A stretch of DNA of 64,000 nucleotides from Euhalothece natronophila Z-M001 (GTDB lineage Bacteria > Cyanobacteriota > Cyanobacteriia > Cyanobacteriales > Rubidibacteraceae): positions 2,418,001 through 2,482,000 of the forward strand of contig NZ_CP042326.1 in assembly GCF_007904085.1 (NCBI RefSeq). The letters are read 5' to 3'. The notes under the pieces were generated by a model. That model saw only the letters and a program-made list of their open reading frames with translations. It searched no databases and was not told where the DNA came from. Positions 24,774-34,467 of this stretch are shown in pieces; the first letter of the stretch is position 1; each line of letters starts with the position of its first letter. The position numbers and the translations under genes were made by a program.

Positions 24774-24866
24774 AGGAACTCTATTATTGCTAAGGGATGT
24801 TGCCTTTAATTTTTGCGTAAAAACGCAACAGAGAATCCTAGTTTTACATTAAATTTAACAATATTG

Positions 24867-25916
24867 TTATTGTTTTTTATGCTGGGGGCTAGTCTGGAAA
24901 AAGTGACCCAAAAAGAAGATCACCATGAAAAGAATTGCCCCACTAACAATTCCTAAACCCAGGCTAGTGGGTTCATGTTCTTGATAGAGATTAGTTACGT
25001 CAGAACTGCTAATATAGGTTCCTGACTCCACTTGCTGGGCGGTGCGAAAATCAAGGGTGTCCTCTAGGTTTAAAGTGATCTTATCAGCAAGAATTTGACT
25101 CTCACTACTGTTAACCATCACATCTATTTTTAAGTTCTGATCATCTACCGTCACTGTTTCAGTGACAGCAGTTTCTAACTTATCGCCAGTAAATTGAACT
25201 TCATATTCTCCAGGGGGGACTTCTACTTGATATCCTCCCGCACTCATTGTAGTAGTGGTAGCTGTAAAGTCATTATCAGGGCTACTAACGTCAACAGTAA
25301 TTTCAGGTAACCCTTCTCCTGGATCATAAAGTTCGTTGTTATTGATATCATCATAGACGACTCCTGTAATAAACAACTCATCCTGATCGAAGTTAGTGCC
25401 ATAGTTATGGTTTGCGATGACAGCATTCCAATCTGTCCCGTTACGGGTAAATTGACCTGTATATAAGCCAACTCCTACTTCTTGATACTCGTCTTTCAGA
25501 AGGTTGGTACGATGATTAGCACTGGTTAATAATCCTTTGTGTAGATCGTCGATTAAACCAATAATCTGATCCATGTTTTGGATTTCTTGATTGCTTCCTT
25601 TCCAAGCTATATTCTCTCCAACAAAGCTAGAAGGATAGCCAGCACTCTCTGCTCTTTCAATAGCGGTACTACCATTAACCCCCTCATGACTAAATTCATT
25701 ATTTTCGAGCATCCATTGGCTATGGCTTCTGGCGGATTCTAATAAGGTTTCGTTAGAAGCAAGGGGTTGCTTAGGTTCAGGGGAGATTTGTTCTTCTCCA
25801 GTTAATCCTTCGTTGAGATCAACATCATATCGGCTAGCTTCTTCTTCTGGGTTCAGTCGAGCGCGATTAACTAGCTCTAAAAAATATTGTTCGTAGGGAG
25901 TAAGTTCAACGCTCAT
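24867..25916 (-). CDS. CAP/SCP-domain protein with a C-terminal membrane anchor
   Basis: 349 residues. The N-terminal CAP domain (about 1-150) shows LTPYEQYFLELVNRARLNP, ARSHSQWMLENNEFSHEG, VGENIAWKG, ANHRTNLL and VGVGLY, the usual cyanobacterial SCP pattern. A second part (ITGVVYDDINNNELYDPGEG) is an SdrD B-like beta domain with calcium-binding style Asp/Asn. Near the C-terminus is one membrane helix (GIVSGAILFMVIFFLGHFF) followed by a short basic end. No signal peptide is visible, which is odd for a CAP protein and suggests non-classical export or tail anchoring. ATG 25914-25916 is chosen where the family begins. Confidence 0.85.
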   Translation of the reverse strand: MSVELTPYEQYFLELVNRARLNPEEEASRYDVDLNEGLTGEEQISPEPKQPLASNETLLESARSHSQWMLENNEFSHEGVNGSTAIERAESAGYPSSFVGENIAWKGSNQEIQNMDQIIGLIDDLHKGLLTSANHRTNLLKDEYQEVGVGLYTGQFTRNGTDWNAVIANHNYGTNFDQDELFITGVVYDDINNNELYDPGEGLPEITVDVSSPDNDFTATTTTMSAGGYQVEVPPGEYEVQFTGDKLETAVTETVTVDDQNLKIDVMVNSSESQILADKITLNLEDTLDFRTAQQVESGTYISSSDVTNLYQEHEPTSLGLGIVSGAILFMVIFFLGHFFQTSPQHKKQ

Positions 25917-26045
25917 GATTTTAGCCCTCACCTTTAACCGCTGTTACCTTTATTATACTCAGTAAAAAGTATAAAAAAGTACATGAAATTACGTAACTTT
26001 AATCAAAGTCTTTCTTAAGGAGGACTAGAATCATTTTTCACTGGC

Positions 26046-26207
26046 TCAGTTTGTAATAGGTTGATTGTTAGATTCTATGGAGTCTTCAATAGGTGCAGGA
26101 GAAACCATATCATCAGGAAGAAAAATACGGGAACTGACAGCTAAAAGAGCTACCCCAAAAATGAGGACAATTAGCAATGGGATAATGTAGGAACGAATAA
26201 TACTCAT
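26046..26207 (-). CDS. Single-pass 53-aa membrane protein
   Basis: Sequence runs MSIIRSYIIPLLIVLIFGVA, then LLAVSSRIFLPDDMVSPAPI and an acidic tail ending PITN. One N-terminal membrane helix and a short polar tail resemble small thylakoid subunits and assembly factors of cyanobacteria, but no name can be given. It is too small for routine gene calls, yet the frame, ATG and typical composition support it. It stands alone between the CAP protein and panD. Confidence 0.6.
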   Translation of the reverse strand: MSIIRSYIIPLLIVLIFGVALLAVSSRIFLPDDMVSPAPIEDSIESNNQPITN

Positions 26208-26266
26208 ATTGTTAAGGGAACTTAAAATTTCTATCTTCCCCTAGTTTAAACAGTTATTGCTATTAT

Positions 26267-26647
26267 CTAAACCCAAGTTCCCGATCGCGCTAAAATTGGG
26301 TCCAAAGGCGAATTATGTTCATCGACAAAAATGACACGAGGCTCATGGGTTTTCACTTCCTCAGGGGTAAGCAAACCGTAGGTGAGGATAATTAACCGAT
26401 CGCCGCTCTCCCCTAATCTGGCTGCAGCGCCATTAAGTTCAATTTTACCCGAGTTGGCTTCTAGCGCGATCGCGTAAGTTATGAACCGTCCCCCTGTTGT
26501 GATATTGAGCACCTGTACCTGTTCATAGGGCATAATCCCCGCTGCCTCTAACAGGGTTTGATCAATGCCGATACTCCCCATATAGTTGAGGTTACTATCA
26601 CTAACTCGGCAATTATGAATTTTTCCCAGAAGAAATGTCCGTTGCAT
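26267..26647 (-). CDS. panD: Aspartate 1-decarboxylase precursor
   Basis: Makes beta-alanine from aspartate for pantothenate and coenzyme A. 126 residues. The chain cuts itself at Gly24-Ser25 (YMGSIGID) to create the pyruvoyl cofactor from Ser25. The catalytic Lys9 in LLGKIHN and the conserved Tyr in RFITYAI are present, as is NGAAARLG. Length is usual. It lies divergent to acs, 150 bp away, so two CoA-related genes share an upstream region. Confidence 0.96.
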   Translation of the reverse strand: MQRTFLLGKIHNCRVSDSNLNYMGSIGIDQTLLEAAGIMPYEQVQVLNITTGGRFITYAIALEANSGKIELNGAAARLGESGDRLIILTYGLLTPEEVKTHEPRVIFVDEHNSPLDPILARSGTWV

Positions 26648-26795
26648 GGGAGTTTTGACGAATATCCAATAGAGCGACCTATTCTAACATAACTTGATCA
26701 CGACTCAGTTGAACTTTTGCAACTATAACAAGGATTGTGCCCACCTAACTCAGTACAATGAATAAAAGAAGAATATCCTTTAGAGTTAAAAACTG

Positions 26796-28763
26796 ATGGC
26801 AGAATCGACCATTGAATCAATTTTAGAAGAAAAGCGTTTATTTAATCCCTCTCAGGAGTTTGCTCAACAAGCTCATATTAAGAGCAAACAAGAGTATCAA
26901 CAACTTTATGAACAAGCTAAAACCAATCCCGAACAGTTTTGGGCTGATTTAGCAGAAAAAGAATTAGACTGGTTTCAAAAGTGGGATCAGACGTTAGACT
27001 GGCAACCTCCCTTTGCCAAATGGTTTGTTGGTGGTAAACTGAATATCTCTTATAATTGCCTTGATCGCCATCTTCAAACTTGGCGTAAAAATAAAGCCGC
27101 TTTAATTTGGGAAGGAGAACCAGGAGACACGCGCACCTATACTTATGCCCAACTGCACCGAGAAGTGTGCTTGATGGCAAATGTTTTGAAACAGTTAGGA
27201 GTGCAAAAAGGCGATCGCGTTGCCATTTATCTGCCGATGATTCCTGAAGCCGCGATCGCGATGTTAGCCTGTGCCAGAATTGGAGCACCCCATAGTGTGG
27301 TATTTGGGGGATTTAGTGCTGAAGCCCTAAAGACTCGGTTAGTGGATGCGGAAGCCAAATTAGTAATTACTGCTGATGGCGGATTCCGCAAAGATAAAGT
27401 GGTTTCCCTAAAACCAGAAGTAGATAAAGCCTTAGCTAACAATGGCGCACCCAGTGTGGAAAATGTTTTAGTCGTCCAACGCACGGAAGAAAAGGTTCAA
27501 ATGGAACCAGGGCGCGATCATTGGTGGCATGATCTCAAAGCTGGGGTTTCTGCTCATTGTCCCCCAGAAAGCATGGATAGTGAAGACTTACTCTTTATCC
27601 TCTATACTTCGGGAACCACTGGTAAACCAAAAGGGGTTGTTCACACCACAGGCGGTTATAACCTTTATACCCATACTACCCTGAAATGGGCTTTTGATCT
27701 CAAAGAGACAGATGTTTATTGGTGTACTGCTGATGTGGGCTGGATTACAGGACATAGTTATATTGTCTATGGGCCCCTTTCTAACGGCGCAACTACCGTC
27801 ATGTATGAAGGTGCGCCGCGTCCCTCTAACCCCGGTTGTCTGTGGGATATTGTAGAAAAATATGGGGTGACAATTTTCTATACAGCCCCAACTGCAATTC
27901 GTGCGTTGATTAAAATGGGAGAACATCATCCCAACGCCCGAGATTTATCCTCTCTTCGGATTTTAGGAACTGTGGGCGAACCCATTAACCCTGAGGCTTG
28001 GATGTGGTATCACCGCATTATTGGTCAAGAAAAATGCCCCATTGTCGATACCTGGTGGCAAACCGAAACAGGAGGCTTTATGATTACGCCGTTGCCTGGG
28101 GCAATTCCTACTAAGCCTGGATCAGCAGCATTACCCTTTCCGGGGATTCTCGCGGATGTGGTGGATTTAGATGGGAATCCTGTTAAGCCCAATGAAGGGG
28201 GCTATCTTGTCGTAAAATATCCTTGGCCAGGGATGATGCGAACGGTTTATGGCGATCCTGATCGCTTTCGTCGCACCTATTGGGAACATATTGCCCCGAA
28301 AGATGGACAATATTTCTACTTTGCGGGTGATGGAGCGCGAAAAGATGATGATGGCTACTTCTGGATCATGGGTCGCGTTGATGATGTGATCAATGTTTCG
28401 GGACACCGTTTAGGCACAATGGAAGTAGAATCAGCCCTAGTCTCTCATCCTGCAGTTGCTGAAGCTGCGGTTGTCGGGCGTAAAGATGAAATGAAAGGGG
28501 AAGAAGTGTTTGCCTTTGTCACCCTTGAAGGAGACTATCAAGGGAGTGATGACTTAAAACAAGAGTTAAAACAGCACGTGGCAAATGAAATTGGCGCGAT
28601 CGCGCGACCGGGGGATATTCGCTTTACTGATGCGCTTCCCAAAACGCGATCGGGTAAAATCATGCGTCGTCTCCTGCGGAATTTAGCCTCAGGAGAAGAA
28701 GTCGCGGGTGATACCTCCACTTTAGAAGATCGTAGCGTCTTAGATAAGTTACGTGGCGGCTAG
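26796..28763 (+). CDS. acs: Acetyl-coenzyme A synthetase (AMP-forming)
   Basis: Activates acetate to acetyl-CoA through acetyl-AMP in the cytoplasm. 655 residues. Landmarks: the P-loop-like [14 protein letters not shown] (about 269-282), the WWQTETGG motif, [20 protein letters not shown], and the acetylatable catalytic Lys in [12 protein letters not shown] near residue 625. It is full length with no disruption. A clear Rho-independent terminator follows at 28772-28810. The start at 26796 fits the length of the family. Confidence 0.97.
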   Translation: MAESTIESILEEKRLFNPSQEFAQQAHIKSKQEYQQLYEQAKTNPEQFWADLAEKELDWFQKWDQTLDWQPPFAKWFVGGKLNISYNCLDRHLQTWRKNKAALIWEGEPGDTRTYTYAQLHREVCLMANVLKQLGVQKGDRVAIYLPMIPEAAIAMLACARIGAPHSVVFGGFSAEALKTRLVDAEAKLVITADGGFRKDKVVSLKPEVDKALANNGAPSVENVLVVQRTEEKVQMEPGRDHWWHDLKAGVSAHCPPESMDSEDLLFILYTSGTTGKPKGVVHTTGGYNLYTHTTLKWAFDLKETDVYWCTADVGWITGHSYIVYGPLSNGATTVMYEGAPRPSNPGCLWDIVEKYGVTIFYTAPTAIRALIKMGEHHPNARDLSSLRILGTVGEPINPEAWMWYHRIIGQEKCPIVDTWWQTETGGFMITPLPGAIPTKPGSAALPFPGILADVVDLDGNPVKPNEGGYLVVKYPWPGMMRTVYGDPDRFRRTYWEHIAPKDGQYFYFAGDGARKDDDGYFWIMGRVDDVINVSGHRLGTMEVESALVSHPAVAEAAVVGRKDEMKGEEVFAFVTLEGDYQGSDDLKQELKQHVANEIGAIARPGDIRFTDALPKTRSGKIMRRLLRNLASGEEVAGDTSTLEDRSVLDKLRGG

Positions 28764-28771
28764 AAAGCGTT

Positions 28772-28810
28772 AAGCCCCATCTCTAGGATAGGGCTTGATT
28801 AACTTTTTTT
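28772..28810 (+). terminator. Terminator after acs
   Basis: AAGCCC (28772-28777) pairs with GGGCTT (28791-28796), followed by GATTAAC and a T7 run. It serves acs and is close enough to the convergent small gene to be shared. Confidence 0.65.
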
Positions 28811-28873
28811 CCCTCCCCCTCTCCTCTTTTCATGGGGTTAAAGGAGGGGGAAAATCGGCAAAATGAGGGAGTG

Positions 28874-29101
28874 TTAGCTAGGAAGATTATTGCTTGCGTA
28901 AGTGTCGATGCCATAAGCGGGGGTACGGTCATTGTAATCAAGTTGCTCACCCGTAAAGGATTCTGCAAGTTTCTCAAAAGACTCAGAACGCCAGTTCCGT
29001 TCATGGATAGGCTTACGTTGCTCGCCGCGAAAGTAGGCTTGAGTACCAATTAAAGATACAGCTACCCAACCAGCAACAAATAATGCAATTAACCAAAACA
29101 T
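28874..29101 (-). CDS. Small thylakoid-type membrane protein, possibly a Psb35-like photosystem II assembly factor
   Basis: 75 residues. It has one N-terminal membrane helix (MFWLIALFVAGWVAVSLIGT), then the conserved motif AYFRGEQRKPIHERNWRSES and a tail ending YASNNLPS. The motif is familiar from a small cyanobacterial family. From memory it matches proteins described as Psb35, which binds the CP47 module together with high-light-inducible proteins, but this link is not certain. It is a free-standing gene. Confidence 0.55.
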   Translation of the reverse strand: MFWLIALFVAGWVAVSLIGTQAYFRGEQRKPIHERNWRSESFEKLAESFTGEQLDYNDRTPAYGIDTYASNNLPS

Positions 29102-29190
29102 AATTTTTTTCTCTTTATTAACTTCTGTTTACATTATGTAAACTTTTATTACACATTGCTTCCTCTTTTAGATAGATATGTTAATTCCAC

Positions 29191-30105
29191 CTAAGGTTGG
29201 AGACAAGCCTCTGCTGTTGCCATTACTGATTGAGATAAGGCATCTAAATCATAGCCTCCCTCCAAGCCAAACACGATTTTGGAAGTTAGCCCTAGACAAA
29301 GCTTTGTAAAATTAAAGTAATTGTCAGGAGTTAAGGAGATTTCTGCTAAGGGATCGGCATGATTACCATCATAGCCAGCACTGACTAATAATAAATCAGG
29401 CTGAAACTGACTTAAAAATGGCATGACTTGTTCTTCCACTAGAGGCTGGTAGTCATTCCATGTACTACCCGGAGGCATCGGAATATTGAGAACATTATTA
29501 TAATGCCCTTTTTCTTCGGCTTTTCCTGTTCCAGGATAACAAGGGGATTGATGTAGGGAACAGTAAATAATATCAGGAGAGGATTCCACAATTTGTTGCG
29601 TTCCATTGCCATGATGAACATCCCAGTCTAAGATGGCAACGCGATTAACCGATGGTAAACTTAATGCATAATGAGCCGCGATCGCGCAGTTAGAAAATAA
29701 ACAAAATCCCATCCCTCGATCACTTTCTGCATGATGTCCGGGAGGACGAGCTAAAATTAAACTTGGTTGCTGATTGTTTAAGACTTCTTCCACCCCGTCT
29801 AACCAAGCATTGACTGAGAGTAAGGCAATCTCATAACTATCAGCAGACACAGGAGTATCCATATCAATTCTTCCTCCCCCCTCTCTAGCTAACTGGGCAA
29901 CTTTTTCCACATATTGAGGATGGTGAAGTTTATTTAGCCAAGAGAGAACATCACGTTCGGTACTCGGTTCTCGCCACTCTAGCTGGTTGCTAAACTCAGA
30001 AGTTTTCAAGGCTTTAACAATTGCAGATAAACGTTCTGGTCGTTCAGGGTGAAGGCGTCCGGTACGGTGTTTTAAAAACTGCTCTGAATAGAAAATCGGC
30101 AACAT
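29191..30105 (-). CDS. Histone deacetylase-family (acetoin utilisation-type) hydrolase
   Basis: 304 residues of the zinc-dependent deacetylase fold. Landmarks: HPERPERL near the start, the catalytic pair in RPPGHHAE, zinc ligands in LDWDVHHGNGTQ and SAGYDGNHADPL, and GLEGGYDLDAL near the end. Bacterial members remove acetyl or acyl groups from polyamines or proteins; the substrate here is unknown. Proximity to acs (1 kb away, opposite strand) is suggestive only, since acetyl-CoA synthetases are regulated by deacetylation. Length and frame are intact. Confidence 0.93.
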   Translation of the reverse strand: MLPIFYSEQFLKHRTGRLHPERPERLSAIVKALKTSEFSNQLEWREPSTERDVLSWLNKLHHPQYVEKVAQLAREGGGRIDMDTPVSADSYEIALLSVNAWLDGVEEVLNNQQPSLILARPPGHHAESDRGMGFCLFSNCAIAAHYALSLPSVNRVAILDWDVHHGNGTQQIVESSPDIIYCSLHQSPCYPGTGKAEEKGHYNNVLNIPMPPGSTWNDYQPLVEEQVMPFLSQFQPDLLLVSAGYDGNHADPLAEISLTPDNYFNFTKLCLGLTSKIVFGLEGGYDLDALSQSVMATAEACLQP

Positions 30106-30193
30106 ATCTTGGTGATTTATTATTTATTATCTGTTTAAGTAGTTTCGTTTGCTACCGTTAGATATATAAAGAGGAATTAAGTGTTGAGGGAAA

Positions 30194-31528
30194 ATGCTAG
30201 AGCCTGCTCGTATTTCTAAAATTTTACCAGACTCCATCGGAGAAGAACTGGGGTTTGAAGTAGGAGACGCGATCGTTGCTATTAATGGAGAACGTCCTCG
30301 GGATTTAATTGACTATCAATATTTTTGTGCCGAAGAAGAACTGACACTAGAGGTTCTCGATAAATATGGTGAAACTCACCACATTGAGCTGGAAAAAGAC
30401 TATGACGATAATTTAGGATTAGAATTTGAAACTGCTCTATTTGATGGCTTAATTCAGTGTAATAATCGCTGTCCTTTCTGTTTTATTGATCAGCAACCTC
30501 CCGGAAAACGAGAAACCCTTTACCTTAAAGATGATGACTATCGCCTCAGTTTTCTTTATGGTAGTTATCTGACCCTAACTAATCTTACCCCAAAAGAATG
30601 GGATCGCATCGCGCAAATGCGATTGTCTCCCCTTTATGTCTCAGTTCATGCCACAGAACCTGAGCTGCGATCGCGCTTACTTAAAAATCCTCGCGCTGGT
30701 AAAATTTTAGAGCAACTTGCTTGGTTTCAAGAGCATCGTCTGCAAATTCATGCTCAAGTTGTAGTTTGTCCTGAAATCAATGATGGAGCGCATCTCGAAC
30801 AAACTCTCCGTGACTTAGCGCAATTCCATCAAGGAGACATTCCCACAGTTATTTCCGCAGCAGTTGTTCCTGTGGGGTTAACGCGATTTCGTCCCCAAGA
30901 GGATGAACTATTCCCTGTTAGTACCGCAAAAGCCCAAGAGATTATTCCACAAGTGCAAAAACTGCAAGAGGAATTTAAGCAAGAATTGGGAACTAACTTT
31001 GCTTGGTTAGCTGATGAATGGTTTTTAATTGGCCGTCAACAACTTCCCCCTGAATCTCATTATGAAGATTATCCTCAATTAGGAAACGGAGTGGGATCAA
31101 TTCGCCAGTTTATTAAAGAGTTTCAAACCGTTGCTACAGAGATGCTTCCCCCAAAAATTGATTCCCCCCGAGAGTTAACTTGGGTAGTGGGAAATGCCGT
31201 TGAAATTGCCTTTCAGCCTTTAGTTGAGCAATTAAATCAAGTATCAGGATTAACAGTGGAACTTGCGCCCTGTCGTAGCAATTATTGGGGACAAGAAATT
31301 ACCGTAACAGGGTTATTAACTGGCTCTGATTTATTAGAACACCTCACAGGGCAATATTTAGGAGAAGGAATTTTACTCCCCTCTTTAATGTTAAAAGATC
31401 ATGACACTCGCTTTTTAGATGATCTCACTCTAGAAACTGTTAGTGAAAAATTAGGCGTTCCTATTTATCCTGTTACAGGGGTTAAAGAGTTAATTGAAAT
31501 TTGTTTATCAGGAGGAATGGAAAATTAA
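30194..31528 (+). CDS. DUF512/TIGR03279-type PDZ and radical-SAM-like protein
   Basis: 444 residues. N-terminal PDZ-like region (about 3-65: ARISKILPDSIGEELGFEVG), then the iron-sulfur motif QCNNRCPFCFIDQQP (Cys-x3-Cys-x2-Cys, about 87-101), a radical-SAM-like barrel (YGSYLTLTNL, SPLYVSVHATEPELR), and the DUF512 domain at the C-terminus (from about 210). The family is conserved in cyanobacteria and some anaerobes and its reaction is not known. It overlaps the end of the convergent VOC gene by 21 bp. Confidence 0.9.
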   Translation: MLEPARISKILPDSIGEELGFEVGDAIVAINGERPRDLIDYQYFCAEEELTLEVLDKYGETHHIELEKDYDDNLGLEFETALFDGLIQCNNRCPFCFIDQQPPGKRETLYLKDDDYRLSFLYGSYLTLTNLTPKEWDRIAQMRLSPLYVSVHATEPELRSRLLKNPRAGKILEQLAWFQEHRLQIHAQVVVCPEINDGAHLEQTLRDLAQFHQGDIPTVISAAVVPVGLTRFRPQEDELFPVSTAKAQEIIPQVQKLQEEFKQELGTNFAWLADEWFLIGRQQLPPESHYEDYPQLGNGVGSIRQFIKEFQTVATEMLPPKIDSPRELTWVVGNAVEIAFQPLVEQLNQVSGLTVELAPCRSNYWGQEITVTGLLTGSDLLEHLTGQYLGEGILLPSLMLKDHDTRFLDDLTLETVSEKLGVPIYPVTGVKELIEICLSGGMEN

Positions 31529-31873
31529 GCGATTTCCATCAGGATCATAAGCATAAATTTCTCTCCCATGAGAGGCTATCATAATATCAGTTGTGGGAGG
31601 ATAGCCAAGAGCGTTTAATTGCGCGATCGCGCTCTCTAAATTTTCAACTTCTACACATAAACTCATCGCACTTTTTTGAGGTTGACTAAACTCTAGTTCC
31701 TGATCAACTCTAGGCTTAAAAATTCCTAACTTTAATCCTCCCTTTATTTCAAACTCAGCATATTTATTAGGAATGTAAGGGTTAGGCTTTTGCTGAAAAA
31801 GAGCTTTATAAAATTGGATTAATTGTTCAATTTGTGGCGAAGCAATAGTGAGAAAAGTTGTGTAGTATTCCAT
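31508..31873 (-). CDS. VOC (glyoxalase/bleomycin resistance)-superfamily protein
   Basis: 121 residues with the paired beta-alpha-beta-beta-beta layout: YTTFLTIASPQIEQLIQFYK, then LGIFKP, a middle ELEFSQPQKSAMSLCVEVEN, and an end GREIYAYDPDGNRLIF. Members bind a metal and act on small electrophiles or extradiol substrates; the present one cannot be assigned. Its last 21 bases lie opposite the end of the DUF512 gene, a convergent overlap. Confidence 0.85.
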   Translation of the reverse strand: MEYYTTFLTIASPQIEQLIQFYKALFQQKPNPYIPNKYAEFEIKGGLKLGIFKPRVDQELEFSQPQKSAMSLCVEVENLESAIAQLNALGYPPTTDIMIASHGREIYAYDPDGNRLIFHSS

Positions 31874-32072
31874 TTTAATTCTTAACCTCTAATCTATATG
31901 AAAGCTAACTGACACGCTGACTCCTTACAGTCAACTATTTGAATTCTAATTTTTAAGAAAAATTAAGTAAAAACATATCAAGGGATAGATTACCTCTCAA
32001 AAAATAAATTTTAAGATCAAATAGAAAGGATTGATTAGAGTCGATAAAAGCCACAAAGGGAGGAATCGACCT

Positions 32073-33341
32073 ATGGGACAAGCAACATTACCGATCGCGC
32101 TTCGTAACTGGTTAATAACTACCTTACAAGACTTCCCTAATTCCGTTGAAATAAATTTTTGGAAAGACCAAACCCTGAAGTTAGGGGAAAAAACAGAAGA
32201 ACCCAGTGTCAAGTTGTTTTTTTGTCATCCGGGAGTTTTACGATCGCTGGTATTCCAGCGTGATCCCTTAGTCTTGACAGAAGCTTATTTTAATGGCTGG
32301 TTTGATTTTCAAGGGGATATTGAAACCGCCGTTCAACTGGGAAAACATCTCGCCTATCGAGGATTAAAACAGTCTCAAGGAATCAAAACTTGGTTACAAT
32401 CCCTGAAACTTCCCCGTCTTCCTTTAAAACCCAATGTAGAACAGGAAGGAGAGGTTCATAGCAAAGAGCGCGATCGCGCTGCCATTCAACATCATTATGA
32501 CCTCGGAGATGAATTTTATCAACTGTGGCTAGACCCAGAGATGGTCTATTCTTGCGCCCATTTTGAACATCCCTATGTTCCCCTCAACGAAGCCCAAGCC
32601 CACAAATTAGACCTTGCCTGTCGTAAACTGAAATTAGAAGCAGGAGAAACCCTCCTCGATATCGGCTGTGGTTGGGGGGGAATGTTACGTTGGGCTGCCA
32701 AAAATTATGGCATCAAAGGTTGCGGAATTACCCTCAGTGAAAAACAAGTGGAATACAATCAAAAACGTATCCACCAAGAGGGCTTAGAAGATCAAATAGA
32801 AGTAAAATTATTAGATTATCGCGATCTTCCTACGACTCCCACTTTTGATAAAGTCGTCTCCATTGGCATGGTAGAACACGTAGGATTAAAACAATACCCT
32901 GCTTACTTTGATCACGCCCTAAAATGTCTAAAACCCGGTGGTTTATTCCTTAATCATGGCATTACTTCCACTGATGCTTGGAATGGATCGAGTCTCGGAG
33001 AACGTTTCATTAATCACTATATCTTTCCTGATGGGGAACTCGTGCCACTAACACCTATGTTACGTGAAGCCGAAGAAGTCGGCTGGGAAATTGTGGATGT
33101 GGATAACTGGCGACCTCATTATGCCTTAACTTTACGAAGTTGGGCGGATAATTTAGCCTCGAAAAAAGCAGAAGCTGTTAAATTAATTGGGGAAAAACTC
33201 TATAAAATTTGGCAATTGTATTTAATCGGTTGCGCGATTGGATTTGAAGAGAATCAAATGGCAATTTATCAAACCCTAATGCGTCGCCAATCAGACCAAA
33301 AATGGAACTTACCGTTAATTCGTAAAGGATGGTTAGTTTAA
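32073..33341 (+). CDS. Cyclopropane-fatty-acyl-phospholipid synthase-like methyltransferase
   Basis: 422 residues. The first 130 residues form the lipid-binding N-terminal region of CFA synthases (VLTEAYFNGWFDFQGDIETA). The SAM-dependent domain has QHHYDLGDEFYQLWLD, LLDIGCGWGGMLRWAA and FDKVVSIGMVEHVG, then NHYIFPDGELVPLT. Members transfer a methyl(ene) group to unsaturated lipid chains. GGGAGG sits 8 bp before the ATG at 32073, so an earlier TTG (32031) is rejected. Full length. Confidence 0.93.
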   Translation: MGQATLPIALRNWLITTLQDFPNSVEINFWKDQTLKLGEKTEEPSVKLFFCHPGVLRSLVFQRDPLVLTEAYFNGWFDFQGDIETAVQLGKHLAYRGLKQSQGIKTWLQSLKLPRLPLKPNVEQEGEVHSKERDRAAIQHHYDLGDEFYQLWLDPEMVYSCAHFEHPYVPLNEAQAHKLDLACRKLKLEAGETLLDIGCGWGGMLRWAAKNYGIKGCGITLSEKQVEYNQKRIHQEGLEDQIEVKLLDYRDLPTTPTFDKVVSIGMVEHVGLKQYPAYFDHALKCLKPGGLFLNHGITSTDAWNGSSLGERFINHYIFPDGELVPLTPMLREAEEVGWEIVDVDNWRPHYALTLRSWADNLASKKAEAVKLIGEKLYKIWQLYLIGCAIGFEENQMAIYQTLMRRQSDQKWNLPLIRKGWLV

Positions 33342-33516
33342 AGCGAGGTAGTGCCTTGAGTTTTTCTACAAAAGTTACTTGAATTACAGATAACAAGGGG
33401 ATTAGCTCTAGCAAAAATTTTCCAATCAAGAAATGATTACTTCAATTTGGGAACTAAGCCACCTGAAAAATCGACAGAGTAATCTAGAACTGTTTATTAT
33501 TTAGGAGCAATAAACT

Positions 33517-34314
33517 ATGTTACGCTCTTTCACAATTGGTTTATCGGCTTGTGCGCTGGGAGTGAGTAGTTTTCCTGTCGCTGCCACAGCCAATTCAGTT
33601 TCTCCGTTACAACGTTGGTCTCAGCAATTATCCCAAGCAGAGAGGATTCCAGAGGTAATTGTTGATACAGTTCCCGACAATGATCCAGTTTCTTCTGAAC
33701 CAATAGCGCAAGAAGATGTGATTATTGATACTGAACCAGACCAGACTAATCCCACTCCAAGCAATGAGAACAGCGATCGCCGCTTTACTTGTGAAAGAAA
33801 TAATGGAGAATACACGGTGGTATATCGCCCACAAAGTGACCCCAATACTCCTTACGCTTGGGCGATTCCTGAAGAAATGGGAAGTGATTGGTCGCCCCAG
33901 AGACGCTGTCAGACGATTAGCGACCGCTTAGAACGCTATCGCCCAGATGGGTTAATGGAATTACAAACAACGAGCATGAATGGAGAAGATGTGGTCTGTG
34001 TGACCACGGAAGCTGACAATAGTTGTCGGATTGTTTTTACGGTTCCTCGGGGACAAGATCCACTCACAACGCGCGATCGCGTTTTTGAAAATCTTGCTGA
34101 TGCCCATGAAGGACGACGAACCCAAGGTGTGCGAACCTTTACTGATAACTCTAGCTTGGGTGATCTGCTACGAGGGGGATCGTCTCAGTCTCGTCAAACC
34201 AGCGAGAATATTAACCTACGTCCTTTCTTGGATGAAGCAGATGGGGGAACGGGTCAAGAATTACGCTCAAATGATTCTTCTCCTTCTAATCTCGATCCCG
34301 ATCTCTTTCGTTAA
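33517..34314 (+). CDS. COP23-domain secreted or lumenal protein
   Basis: 265 residues. A signal peptide (about 1-25, cleaving near PVAATANS) is followed by an acidic, Pro/Asp-rich linker (about 45-85) and the COP23 domain (about 87-205): RRFTCERNNGEYTVVYRPQ, TPYAWAIP, RRCQTISDRLERYRPDGL, DVVCVT, CRIVFTVPRGQDP. The four cysteines could form disulfides outside the cytoplasm. COP23 was named from a circadian-oscillating protein in Cyanothece, and its activity is unknown. A disordered acidic tail follows. Confidence 0.85.
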   Translation: MLRSFTIGLSACALGVSSFPVAATANSVSPLQRWSQQLSQAERIPEVIVDTVPDNDPVSSEPIAQEDVIIDTEPDQTNPTPSNENSDRRFTCERNNGEYTVVYRPQSDPNTPYAWAIPEEMGSDWSPQRRCQTISDRLERYRPDGLMELQTTSMNGEDVVCVTTEADNSCRIVFTVPRGQDPLTTRDRVFENLADAHEGRRTQGVRTFTDNSSLGDLLRGGSSQSRQTSENINLRPFLDEADGGTGQELRSNDSSPSNLDPDLFR

Positions 34315-34364
34315 GCCAATTTGAGAAAACTCTGGAGGATTATTTCCCATTTCCTTCAGGGGAT

Positions 34365-34413
34365 GTTATTAGTCATTAGTCATTAGTCATTGGTTACTGT
34401 TTGACAAAGGACA
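34365..34413. repeat. Heptamer-type repeat
   Basis: TTATTAGTCATTAGTCATTA, then GTCATTGGTTACTG and ACAAAGGACAAGA. It is built of the TTAGTCA and AGGACAA units found in the 45.5-kb array; it separates the COP23 and cysQ genes. Confidence 0.6.
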
Positions 34414-34467
34414 AGATGGTGTTATTGTGTGGTATTTTGATTGGAACGTTTTGAATAGATATAACAA

